This document shows positions 52,456 through 61,272 of a DNA stretch of 64,000 nucleotides, piece by piece. Under the pieces are notes generated by a model that was given only the letters and a program-made list of their open reading frames with translations, did not search any database and had not been told where the DNA came from. A program made the translations under genes and the position numbers. This DNA comes from UBA2357 sp041916775 (GTDB lineage: Bacteria > Pseudomonadota > Gammaproteobacteria > Burkholderiales > Rhodocyclaceae), in contig JAYRYZ010000019.1 of the NCBI GenBank assembly GCA_041916775.1, positions 42,216 to 106,215 of the forward strand, read 5' to 3'. How positions within the stretch are numbered: position 1 is the stretch's first letter; the number at the start of each line of letters is the position of its first letter.

Positions 52456-52487
52456 GGCGCACACGCATCAGCGCAAGCGCACGAGGT

Positions 52488-52510
52488 CCGGGGAAGCCTG
52501 CCTTCCCCGG
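52488..52510. terminator. Hairpin between convergent genes
   Basis: Perfect 9-bp stem CCGGGGAAG/CTTCCCCGG with a 5-nt loop, 32 nt from each of the two flanking stop codons. It lacks a T-run on both strands, so a bidirectional terminator is likely but not certain. Confidence 0.5.
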
Positions 52511-52542
52511 CGTGATCCCGCAGATCCTCTCGTGATCGACCG

Positions 52543-54471
52543 TCAGACCGGGTTCGGCAATGTGCCGGACTGGTGTACGCCCTTGGTCGTCCCGCCGGCT
52601 GTATCGGTTGGTTCGGCGGTTTCGCCAACATCCGCCTCCTCGCCCAGGAACCCGCCGCTCTGATGCGCCCACAGGCGCGCGTACAACCCGCCTTGCTCGA
52701 GCAGGCTGCGATGGTCGCCCTGCTCGACGATGCGCCCCTTGTCCATGACGATGAGCCGGTCCATCGCCGCGATCGTGGACAGCCGGTGCGCGATCGCCAC
52801 CACCGTCTTGCCCTCCATGAGCCGGTAGAGGCTGGTCTGGATCGCCGCTTCGACCTCCGAATCCAGCGCGCTGGTGGCCTCGTCGAGCAGCAGGATGGGC
52901 GCGTCCTTGAGCATCACGCGTGCGATCGCGATGCGCTGGCGCTGCCCGCCGGAGAGCTTCACACCGCGCTCGCCGACATGTGCATCGTAGCCCTTGCGGC
53001 CCTTGGGGTCGGTCAGGGTCAGGATGAACTCGTGCGCCTCGGCGCGCTTCGCGGCGGCGATCATGTCGGCGTCGGTGGCGCCCGGGCGACCATAGAGGAT
53101 GTTGTCGCGCACCGAGCGGTGCAGCAGCGAGGTGTCTTGCGTCACCATGCCGATCTGTTCGCGCAGGCTCACCTGGGTGACCTCGGCGATGTTGCGGCCG
53201 TCGATGAGGATGCGACCGGATTCCACATCGTAGAAGCGCAGGAGCAGGTTCACGATCGTCGACTTGCCCGCGCCCGAACGCCCCACCACGCCGATCTTCT
53301 CGCCCGGGCGGATGGTGAGTTCGAAGTGCTCGATGACCTTGCGCGCCTCCGGCCCGGTGGCGCCGTAGGCGAAGGTGACATCCTCGAAGCGCACCTCGCC
53401 GCGGCTCACCACCAGCGCCTGCGCATCCGGTCGATCGACCACCTGGTGCGGCCGCGCCAGCGTATTGATGCCGTCCTGCACCGTGCCGACGTTCTCGAAC
53501 AGCGACGCCATCTCCCACATCACCCAGTGCGACATGCCGTTCAGGCGCAGCGCCATCGCGGTCGCCGCGGCCAGCGCGCCGACGCCCACCTCGCCATGCG
53601 CCCACAGCCACAACGCGGTGCCGGCAGTGCCGAGGATGAGCAGCATGCTGAGGCCATGCACGGTGATCTCGATGCCGCTCACCAGCCGCATCTGGCCATG
53701 CACGGTGAGCAGGAACTCCTGCATCGCCGAGCGCGCATAGCTCGCCTCGCGGCCGGCATGGGAGAACAGCTTGACGGTGGCGATGTTGGTGTAGGCGTCG
53801 GTGATGCGCCCGGTCATCGAGGCGCGCGCGTCCGCCTGCTCGCGCGACACCTTGGACAGACGCGGCACGAAGTAGCGCAGCGCCAGGGCATAGGCGAGCA
53901 CCCAGGTGAGGAAGGGCACCAGCATCCACGCATCGAAGTTGCCGACCACCACCACCATGGTGACGAAGTAGATGGTCACGAACACCAGGATGTCGGTCAT
54001 GATCAGGCAGGTGTCGCGCACAGCCAGCGCGGTCTGCATCACCTTTGCGGCCACCCGCCCGGCGAACTCGTCCTGGTAGAAGCTCATGCTCTGGCCGAGC
54101 ATCAGGCGGTGAAAGTTCCAGCGCAGCCGCATCGGGAAGTTGCCCGCCAGGGTCTGGTGCTTCAGCATCGTCTGCACCGCCACCAGCGCGGTGCTGCCGA
54201 TGATGATCACGGCGAGCAGCAGGATCGTTGCCCCCTCCTCCGCCCACAGCCGCGCCGGCTCGACCGCCGCGAGCCAATCGACGACCTTGCCCAGCATCGC
54301 GAATAGCAGCGCCTCGAAGGCGCCGATGGTTGCGGTGAGCAGGGTCATGCCGAGGATGAAGGGTCGCATACCCTCCGTCCCCGCCCACAGAAAGGCAAAG
54401 AAACCACGCGGTGGCGTGCGGGGTGGCGCGTCCGGATAGGGGTCGACGCGCTTCTCGAACAGGGCGAACAC
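52543..54471 (-). CDS. ABC multidrug/lipid-type exporter
   Basis: 642 residues: six-helix membrane domain (about 30-330) and ATPase domain (about 355-600) with Walker A GRSGAGKST, signature LSGGQRQRIAIARVML, Walker B LLLDEATSAL and H-loop IAHRLST. The last 40 residues are a hydrophilic tail. GTG at 54471 is preferred: GGAG at 54480-54483 is 8 nt upstream and VFALFEKRVDPYP resembles the start of related exporters; the ATG at 54528 lacks a ribosome site. The substrate is unknown. Homodimer expected. Confidence 0.9.
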   Translation of the reverse strand: MFALFEKRVDPYPDAPPRTPPRGFFAFLWAGTEGMRPFILGMTLLTATIGAFEALLFAMLGKVVDWLAAVEPARLWAEEGATILLLAVIIIGSTALVAVQTMLKHQTLAGNFPMRLRWNFHRLMLGQSMSFYQDEFAGRVAAKVMQTALAVRDTCLIMTDILVFVTIYFVTMVVVVGNFDAWMLVPFLTWVLAYALALRYFVPRLSKVSREQADARASMTGRITDAYTNIATVKLFSHAGREASYARSAMQEFLLTVHGQMRLVSGIEITVHGLSMLLILGTAGTALWLWAHGEVGVGALAAATAMALRLNGMSHWVMWEMASLFENVGTVQDGINTLARPHQVVDRPDAQALVVSRGEVRFEDVTFAYGATGPEARKVIEHFELTIRPGEKIGVVGRSGAGKSTIVNLLLRFYDVESGRILIDGRNIAEVTQVSLREQIGMVTQDTSLLHRSVRDNILYGRPGATDADMIAAAKRAEAHEFILTLTDPKGRKGYDAHVGERGVKLSGGQRQRIAIARVMLKDAPILLLDEATSALDSEVEAAIQTSLYRLMEGKTVVAIAHRLSTIAAMDRLIVMDKGRIVEQGDHRSLLEQGGLYARLWAHQSGGFLGEEADVGETAEPTDTAGGTTKGVHQSGTLPNPV

Positions 54472-54580
54472 AGGGCGTACTCCAGAGGGCGGCTGCGCAA
54501 GCGTCGCTTGTGACGACGAACCGTGCATTCTGCCCGAGCAAAGCCCTGGGAACCAGTGACTGTTCGCGCCGCGCAGCAAC

Positions 54581-55804
54581 TTACCCCGGCAACGCGGCCA
54601 CCATGGCTTCGTCGAGATGGCGGGCGAAGACGTCGAGGATGGGGGTTTCGATTCGCCCCTTGGCGGCCATGTCGCGCAGGAAGGCGATCGCCTCTTCGCC
54701 GCTGAGGCCGCTGCGGTAGGGCCGATCCTGCACCATGGCCTGGAAGATGTCGGCGACGCGCAGGATGCGCGGCTCGAGCGGCAGGGAGGCGCTCTCGATA
54801 TGGAAGGGGTAGCCGTTACCGTCGGGTTCCTCGTGATGGTAAGCGGCCCATGGCGCGATCTCCTCGAAGCCGCGGATGTTGCGCAGGATCTGATAGGTCT
54901 CGAAGCTGTGGGCGTTGATGACCTGGCGCTCGCCGGGGTCGAGCTTGCCGGGCTTGTCGAGGATCTCGTCCGGCACGCGCAACTTGCCTAGATCGTGCAG
55001 CAGGCCGGCGATCTCGATCTTGTCGCAGGCGACCGGGTCGCAGCCCATGCGTGTCGCGATCAGCCGCGCGAGCCGCGCCACGCCGAGCGAATGGGCGCCG
55101 GTGAAGGGGCTCTTTGCATCGACGATCCGGGCAAAGAGCTCGGCGAGCCCGCGCAGCTCTTCCATGCTGGCCGTGTAGTGCGTGCCGCGCTGCTGCACAT
55201 CGTTGAGATAGGCCTGCACCGAGCGTGGCTCGAGCAGCAGCCAGAAGGCCTCGCGCCGAGATGCGGCGATGAAGGCGTCCACCAGCTGCGGCGCGAAGTA
55301 GCTGCCGCGGTACGACTCCATGCGGGCGCGGATGTCGGCCACATGCATGAGCAGGGTGTTGTTGGCGTAATGGGGCGCCGAGAGCGCATCGACACGATCG
55401 ACAAGGAAGATCAGGTTGGCCCGCAGGCGCAGCGCATCGGGGATGTCGACTTCGACCAGGTCGCACCAGCGGGTGTGGTGGTAGAGCACCGGCGGCGCCA
55501 TCGCGGCGAGTGGCGGAAACTGGGCGAGCAGCGCCGCACCCCGCTGCGCGTGGGCCTGCGAGCCCTCCCAGTCGAACTCGCCGACGAGGTGGCCGTGGGT
55601 GCGGGTGGAGGACACGCCGATATCGTGGAGCAGGCCGAGGTCGAAGAGGAAGTTCGTCTCCGCCTCGCCGAGCGCCATCGTCTTCGCACACTCTGCCGCC
55701 ATGATGCCGACCCGCTTGCCGTGGGCGACATCGTCGACGCCGACGAGATCGAGGGCATCCGACAAGGCATAGATCACATGGCGCAATTCGACGTCGATGG
55801 TCAT
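54581..55804 (-). CDS. Dual-HD protein with HD-GYP domain (cyclic di-GMP phosphodiesterase-like)
   Basis: 407 residues, soluble. The first HD domain (about 15-130) has His28 and His60-Asp61 (LLHDIG). The second is a full HD-GYP domain (about 215-400) with GLLHDLGKLRVP, HHEEPDGNGYP and RILRVADIFQAM. HD-GYP domains hydrolyse c-di-GMP; the first HD, without GYP, may be regulatory. It has no receiver or sensor domain of its own. Third gene of a signalling cluster, 119 nt after the LuxR-type regulator. Confidence 0.88.
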   Translation of the reverse strand: MTIDVELRHVIYALSDALDLVGVDDVAHGKRVGIMAAECAKTMALGEAETNFLFDLGLLHDIGVSSTRTHGHLVGEFDWEGSQAHAQRGAALLAQFPPLAAMAPPVLYHHTRWCDLVEVDIPDALRLRANLIFLVDRVDALSAPHYANNTLLMHVADIRARMESYRGSYFAPQLVDAFIAASRREAFWLLLEPRSVQAYLNDVQQRGTHYTASMEELRGLAELFARIVDAKSPFTGAHSLGVARLARLIATRMGCDPVACDKIEIAGLLHDLGKLRVPDEILDKPGKLDPGERQVINAHSFETYQILRNIRGFEEIAPWAAYHHEEPDGNGYPFHIESASLPLEPRILRVADIFQAMVQDRPYRSGLSGEEAIAFLRDMAAKGRIETPILDVFARHLDEAMVAALPG

Positions 55805-55923
55805 GATGCGGCTCCGGCGAGGGCGGACTACGCCGCCGGGGGGTTCGATTCAAGCATGCCGAAAGGCCGGGTGGGCTGCAACACCAGCCGGTGGGCGGGC
55901 GTGCGCCCATGCACGGAGACGCT

Positions 55924-56886
55924 TCAATCGCTGCGCGAGGCACCGCTGTCCGCAAGACGCAGGCGCGCGCTCGCGACACCGGCGGCGGCGGTGCGGGTCT
56001 CGACCCCGAGCTTCTCGAACACATGCTCGAGGTGCTTGTGCACCGTGCGCGGGCTGGTGCCGAGGATGTCGCCGATGTCGCGGTTGGTCTTGCCGCGGAT
56101 CACCCAGTACAGCACCTCCGCCTCGCGCAGGGTGAGGCGGAAGGCTGCGACCAGCGCCTCGATGGTGCTGGCGTCGTTCTCCTCGCGCAGCACCACCAGC
56201 CATTCGCCCTCCGCCTCGCCGCCCTCCTCGGTGCGATCGTGAAAGGTCGCGAGCAGGCGCCGTGCGCCGTCGGCCAGCAGTAGCTGCGACACCTCCTGGC
56301 CGTCACGCCGCGCCTTCTCGGCGGCATGCACCCATTCGAGAAGCCGTTGCGGCGTGTCGTCCTCGCTGCCCGGGAAGTAGGCGCGGATGAGCTTGCGCGC
56401 GAGCGGCGTCTGCCACACCAGCCGCCCGTCGCTGATCCGCAGCGCCACGGTGGCCTGACCGAAGGCGTCCAGCGCGGTGCGCGCCTGTTTCATCTGGCGG
56501 GCGTTCTGCACATGCGCGGCGATGCGTGCGATCACCTCGGCGGCGCGGATCGGCTTGGTGACGTAGTCCGCGCCGCCCACCGAGAACGCGGCGACGACGT
56601 GCTCGGTATCGGTTAGACCGGTCATGAAGATGATCGGGATCTGACGGGTGGCGAAATCGCCCTTCAACCGGCGCGCGACCTCGAAGCCGTCCATGCCGGG
56701 CATCACCGCGTCGAGCAGGATCACGTCGGGCAGGCTCTGGCGCGCACGCGCCAGCGCCGCCTCCCCATGGGTGGCGACGAGCACGGTGTAGCCGGCCTCG
56801 TCGAGCGCGTCGTGCAGCACCGAGAGGTTCTCGGGGACATCGTCGACGATCAGGACGATGCCGCGGCCGTTGTCGGGCGGGCTCAC
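55924..56886 (-). CDS. Response regulator with REC, middle sensor-like and LuxR-type HTH domains
   Basis: 320 residues. REC domain (about 9-125) with phospho-acceptor Asp59 (VILLDAVMPGMDG) and Lys in YVTKPIR. A middle region (about 140-240) is PAS-like in length, containing a bare LVWQTPLARKLI stretch. A LuxR-type HTH (about 255-312) has LTLREAEVLYWVIRGKTNRDI and SPRTVHKHLEHVFEKLGV. Probably a DNA-binding partner of the upstream hybrid kinase; the target genes are unknown. Confidence 0.9.
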   Translation of the reverse strand: MSPPDNGRGIVLIVDDVPENLSVLHDALDEAGYTVLVATHGEAALARARQSLPDVILLDAVMPGMDGFEVARRLKGDFATRQIPIIFMTGLTDTEHVVAAFSVGGADYVTKPIRAAEVIARIAAHVQNARQMKQARTALDAFGQATVALRISDGRLVWQTPLARKLIRAYFPGSEDDTPQRLLEWVHAAEKARRDGQEVSQLLLADGARRLLATFHDRTEEGGEAEGEWLVVLREENDASTIEALVAAFRLTLREAEVLYWVIRGKTNRDIGDILGTSPRTVHKHLEHVFEKLGVETRTAAAGVASARLRLADSGASRSD

Positions 56887-56984
56887 CGCGCCTGCTCCTC
56901 AGGACTCTCCATCGCAGCCCTCATCGCCGCCTTCATCGTTCCCCCTCATCCTTTCCATCGCGACGATCGACACGCCATGACACC

Positions 56985-59900
56985 TCATGACGCACCCTCT
57001 GCCTGACTCGACAGCGCGCGCATCGCGTCGAACTGGAACTGGCGCGCCAGATCGCGCTGCAGGCGCACGAACTCGCCGCACTCCGGCTGTGCCCGCTCGA
57101 TCTCCGCGAGCAGCGCCAGAATGCCGCGCGGATAGCCGAGCTCGATCAGACGATCGAGCTCGCGCAATTGTGCCGCAGGCGGGTGGCGGATGGGTGCCGG
57201 CGCGGCAGGCTCCCGAGCGGGTCCTCGCGCGTCGGCCGGTACGGCAGGCGACGGCGCGCGTGCCGTATCTTCCGGGGTCTCCATCCACACCCACTCCAGA
57301 CCGAGCCTGCAACCGAGCCAGTCGAGCAGCTCCTCGACCCGGATCGGCTTGGTGATGAAGTCGTCCGGCGTGATGCCGACATCGTTGTCCAGCCCCTTGT
57401 CGAAGGCATTGGCGGAGATGATCGCCGCGGGAATGTCGCCGAAACCCTCATGACGCATGCGCCGCAGCGTCTCCCAGCCGTCGATGCCGGGCATCGCCAG
57501 ATCCATGAGCACCAGGTGCGGGCTGAAGTTCTCCAGCACCGCAAGACATTCATGCCCCGAGCCCGCCTGCTCGACCTGGAAGCCGAGCGGCTCGAGCAGG
57601 TTCGCGAGCAGCTCGCGATCCACCCGCTCGTTGTCGACGACCAGGATGCGCCGGCGGATGCCCTTGTAGCCGATGCGCTGGGCGCGCGGCAGGGCGTCGC
57701 GCGCCTGCTGCCCGTGGAGCTGCGGCAGGAACAGGCGGGCACGGAAGCGGCTGCCCTCGCCGGACCGGCTGTCGACCGTGAGCTCGCCGCCCATCAGGTC
57801 GGTGAGCATGCGCGCGATAGTGAGCCCGAGGCCGGTGCCCACCGTGCCGGCGCGGGTCGCGCTGCCGCGCTCGAAGGGCTCGAACACGCGCTCGAGCTCG
57901 TCCGGCGCGATGCCGGGGCCGGTGTCCTGGATCTCGAACACCGCCATCTCGCGCCGGTAGTGGAGTCGCAGTGTCACCACGCCGCGCTGGGTGAACTTGA
58001 TCGCATTGCCGATGATGTTGATCAGGATCTGGCGCAGCCGCTTCTCGTCCGCGCGCACCACCGGCGGCAGCTCGCCAGCGGGCTCGAACACGAAGCGCAG
58101 GCCCTTGTTGCGCGCCTGCAGCTCGAACATCGCCACCATCTCCGCGACGAAGGCGGGGAAGGCGAGCGACCGCAGCTCCAGCGTGAGCTTGCCGCCCTCG
58201 ATGCGGGCGATGTCCAGCGTGCCCTCGATGAGCGACAGCAGGTGTTCGCCGCTCTTCTTGATCACGCTCACCGCCGGGCGCCGATGCGGCGGGATCGCCT
58301 CGTCGCCGTCGAGGATCTGGGCGTAACCGAGGATGCTGTTGAGCGGCGTGCGCAGCTCGTGGCTGATCGCGGTGATGTAGCGGCTCTTCGCCTGGTTGGC
58401 GCTCTCCGCCGCGCGCTTCGCCCCCTGCAGCGCCTCGTCGGTGCGCTTGTGGGATTCGATCTCCTGGATCAGCAGGTGCGTCTGGCGGTTCGACTCCTCC
58501 TGCGCCACCTGGCGGCTCTTGTGGGTGAGCACCATCCACCACGCCCCCACGCCGCTCACGAGGAACAGGGCCGCGAAGATCTTGCCGAAGAGCCCGTTGA
58601 GCGAGCTGCCGTCACCCGCCGCGAGCGCCTGCGCCTCATGGTAGTGGATGAGGAAGAGCAGCAGCCCGAGGAAGGCGACGATGCCGGTCATCAGCATCAG
58701 ATAGTGGCCGAGGCCGGCCTCCACATAGGGGACGAGCCCCCTGGGCAATACCCGCCGCAGCAACATCGCCCACTGGCTGGCGAGCCGCGCATGCGGCTTG
58801 CACAGGTCGTCGCAGCGCGCATCCAGGGTGCAGCACAGCGAGCAGATCGTGCCGCGGTAGGCGGGGCAGTAGCTGGTGTCGACCGGCTCGAAGTGCTGGC
58901 CGCAGATCGAGCACTGGCGCAGTCCGTCGGCTTCGCCCGGCTTCTCGGCGGGACGCGCGAGGTAGTAGCGCCCGCCGGTCCACCAGGCGATCAGTGGCGA
59001 CACGATGAGCGCAGTCGCCATCGCAACGAAGGGCGCGAAAGGCTGGATCGCATCGCCGAAGAGGCCGACGAAGGTCGCAACCGACAGGCACGAGGCGACC
59101 AGCATCGCGCCGACCCCCACCGGGTTGATGTCGTAGAGGTGGCTGCGCTTGAACTCGATGCCCCGCGGCGACCAACCCATCGGCTTGTTGATGACGAGGT
59201 CGGCGACCACCGCCACGATCCACGAGATCGCCACGTTCGAATACAGCCCCAGCACCTGGCCGAGCGCCTGGAAGACCTCCATCTCCATCAGCAAGAGCGC
59301 GATCAGGGTGTTGAACACCACCCACACCACCCGGCCGGGGTGACTGTGGGTCAAGCGCGAGAAGAAGTTCGACCACGCGAGCGAGCCGGCATAGGCGTTG
59401 GTGACGTTGATCTTGAGCTGCGACACGATCACGAACAGCGCGGTCACCGCGACCGCGAGGGTGGCGTTGTCGAACACCATGCTGAAGCCGAGGAGATACA
59501 TCTGGTTGGGGTCCACCGCCTTGTCCGCGCCCATGCCCTCGCGCAGCAGCAGCCAGGCGAGAAAGCAGCCGCCCAGCATCTTCACCACCCCGATCAACAC
59601 CCAACCCGGCCCGCCGAGCACGACCCCGGCGAGCCACTGGCGGCGATTCGCCTCGGTGCGCTCCGGCATGAAGCGCAAGTAGTCGGCCTGCTCCCCCATC
59701 TGGGTGATGAGCGCTATGCCCACCGTCATCGCCGCACCAAAGAGGTGCCAGTTGAACTCGCCGCTCGCCCCCTGCGCACCGGGGTAGTGCCACAGCCCCT
59801 GCAAGGCCTGCGGGTTCTCGCCGAGCAGGAACACGAAGGGCAGCGCCAGCAGGAACAGCCACAGCGGCTGGGTGAGCGTCTGGATGCGGCTGATGACGGT

Positions 59901-60479
59901 GATGCCGTGCGTCACCAGCGGAATCACCACCAACGCGCAGATCAGGTAGCCCCACGCCGGCGGGATCGCGAACGCGAGCTCCAGCGCATACGCCATGATC
60001 GCCGCCTCGAGCGCGAAAAGGATGAAGGTGAAGGACGCATACACCAGCGACGAGATCGTCGAGCCGATGTAGCCGAAGCCCGAGCCGCGCGTGAGCAGGT
60101 CCATGTCCACCCCGTGGCGCGCCGCGTACAGGCTGATCGGCATGCCGGTGAGGAAGATCACGAGCCCGATCGCGAGGATCGCCCAGAAGCTGTTCACGAA
60201 GCCGTAGCTCACCAGCATGGTCGCGCCCACCGCCTCCAGCACCAGGAAGGAGGCCGAACCGAAGGCCGTGTTGCCGACGCGGAACGGCGACCACTTGCGA
60301 AAGCTGCGCGGCGTGAAGCGCAGCGCATAGTCCTCCAGCGTCTCGTTGGCGACCCAGGTGTTGTAGTCGCGCCGCACCTTCACCACCCGCTGCACCGGGT
60401 CGGGCGCCTGGTTCTGTGGCGGCACGGCGGGTGCAGGCGTGGGTTCGCGAGAGACGTTCATCGGGCTCGTGTCGTACAT
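56985..60479 (-). CDS. NCS1-permease/hybrid histidine kinase fusion
   Basis: 1164 residues. Residues 1-70 are cytoplasmic. About 71-500 is a complete 12-helix NCS1 (cytosine/purine/allantoin permease-type) transporter domain. A Cys-rich stretch (Cys523, 526, 538, 546, 549, 550, 556, 560) follows, then two more spans (about 590-612 and 630-652). The kinase has HisKA with His707 (AISHELRTP), N-box NIIGNAIKF (821-829), G1 DTGPGIAP and GTGLGLTIA. The receiver domain has Asp993 (LMDLAMPG) and Lys1044. A helical C-terminus ends the protein. It is likely a transporter-like sensor that relays to the downstream regulator. ATGs at 60479 or 60461 are possible starts. Confidence 0.88.
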   Translation of the reverse strand: MYDTSPMNVSREPTPAPAVPPQNQAPDPVQRVVKVRRDYNTWVANETLEDYALRFTPRSFRKWSPFRVGNTAFGSASFLVLEAVGATMLVSYGFVNSFWAILAIGLVIFLTGMPISLYAARHGVDMDLLTRGSGFGYIGSTISSLVYASFTFILFALEAAIMAYALELAFAIPPAWGYLICALVVIPLVTHGITVISRIQTLTQPLWLFLLALPFVFLLGENPQALQGLWHYPGAQGASGEFNWHLFGAAMTVGIALITQMGEQADYLRFMPERTEANRRQWLAGVVLGGPGWVLIGVVKMLGGCFLAWLLLREGMGADKAVDPNQMYLLGFSMVFDNATLAVAVTALFVIVSQLKINVTNAYAGSLAWSNFFSRLTHSHPGRVVWVVFNTLIALLLMEMEVFQALGQVLGLYSNVAISWIVAVVADLVINKPMGWSPRGIEFKRSHLYDINPVGVGAMLVASCLSVATFVGLFGDAIQPFAPFVAMATALIVSPLIAWWTGGRYYLARPAEKPGEADGLRQCSICGQHFEPVDTSYCPAYRGTICSLCCTLDARCDDLCKPHARLASQWAMLLRRVLPRGLVPYVEAGLGHYLMLMTGIVAFLGLLLFLIHYHEAQALAAGDGSSLNGLFGKIFAALFLVSGVGAWWMVLTHKSRQVAQEESNRQTHLLIQEIESHKRTDEALQGAKRAAESANQAKSRYITAISHELRTPLNSILGYAQILDGDEAIPPHRRPAVSVIKKSGEHLLSLIEGTLDIARIEGGKLTLELRSLAFPAFVAEMVAMFELQARNKGLRFVFEPAGELPPVVRADEKRLRQILINIIGNAIKFTQRGVVTLRLHYRREMAVFEIQDTGPGIAPDELERVFEPFERGSATRAGTVGTGLGLTIARMLTDLMGGELTVDSRSGEGSRFRARLFLPQLHGQQARDALPRAQRIGYKGIRRRILVVDNERVDRELLANLLEPLGFQVEQAGSGHECLAVLENFSPHLVLMDLAMPGIDGWETLRRMRHEGFGDIPAAIISANAFDKGLDNDVGITPDDFITKPIRVEELLDWLGCRLGLEWVWMETPEDTARAPSPAVPADARGPAREPAAPAPIRHPPAAQLRELDRLIELGYPRGILALLAEIERAQPECGEFVRLQRDLARQFQFDAMRALSSQAEGAS

Positions 60480-60634
60480 GGGCCAAGCCGATCAGCAAGC
60501 ACCATGCCCGACGCACACCCGGGCGCGTCCAGGTGCTTGATCGGGCGAGGGATCGGCGTAGACTTCCGCTGGTGTGCCGGATCGCCGCACTTTGCGGCAC
60601 AGCGCCGGCTCGCCAACACGCCCTGGAGCGCCAC

Positions 60635-61231
60635 ATGAACCTGCCCGCCCTGCAGCACCGCATGCGCTACGACGACTTCCACGCCTGGGAGGCCGAAATG
60701 CCGGAACGCTGGGAGTTCGTCGATGGCGAACCCTTCATGATGGCCGGGGGGTCCGACGTCCATAACACCATCTCCGGAAACACCTACATCAGCCTGCGCG
60801 AGCGCCTGCGTGGCACGCCCTGCAGCGTGTTCATGAGCGACGTGAAGCTGCGTGATGACGAAGCCGAGTGCAGCTTCTACCCGGATGTGTTCGTCAGCTG
60901 CGCGGACAGCGACCGTACCCGGCGGCTCGACAAGTCCGCGCCGACGCTGATCGTCGAGGTCCTCTCGCCGAGCACCGAGGCCTACGACCGCGGCAGGAAG
61001 TTCGCCGCCTACCGGCGATTCGCTTCGCTGCAGGCGCTGGTGCTGCTGGAGCAGGACGCCGTGCATGCGGATTGCTACATACGCGCAGAGGGTGGAAGCT
61101 GGCTATTCACCGAGGCGAGCGGCCTCGAGGCCACGCTCGCGCTGCCGGCACTGTCGCTCGCGCTACCGCTCGCCGAGCTCTACCGCGACCTGCCGCCGCC
61201 GGTTGAAGAGGCCGCCAGCACGGCGGCCTGA
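60635..61231 (+). CDS. Uma2 family (DUF820) putative endonuclease
   Basis: 198 residues, PD-(D/E)xK fold family. Catalytic-type residues: Asp in FYPDVFVS, Glu in LIVEVLSPSTEAYDRG and a following Lys in RKFAAYR. Function of the family is unproven; members occur in large numbers in cyanobacteria and singly elsewhere. GGAG lies 6 nt before the ATG at 60635. It is alone on the plus strand, between signalling genes on the minus strand. Confidence 0.85.
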   Translation: MNLPALQHRMRYDDFHAWEAEMPERWEFVDGEPFMMAGGSDVHNTISGNTYISLRERLRGTPCSVFMSDVKLRDDEAECSFYPDVFVSCADSDRTRRLDKSAPTLIVEVLSPSTEAYDRGRKFAAYRRFASLQALVLLEQDAVHADCYIRAEGGSWLFTEASGLEATLALPALSLALPLAELYRDLPPPVEEAASTAA

Positions 61232-61272
61232 ATGACCTGGACGATCTGGATGGCCTGAACGCCCCGGCAGCT

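Noticed and set aside
57168..60638. 1156-codon open frame on the plus strand opposite the hybrid kinase
   Set aside because: Antisense shadow of the high-GC kinase gene: extremely rich in Arg, His, Gln and Leu, no domains, and the opposite strand encodes clear permease and kinase motifs.
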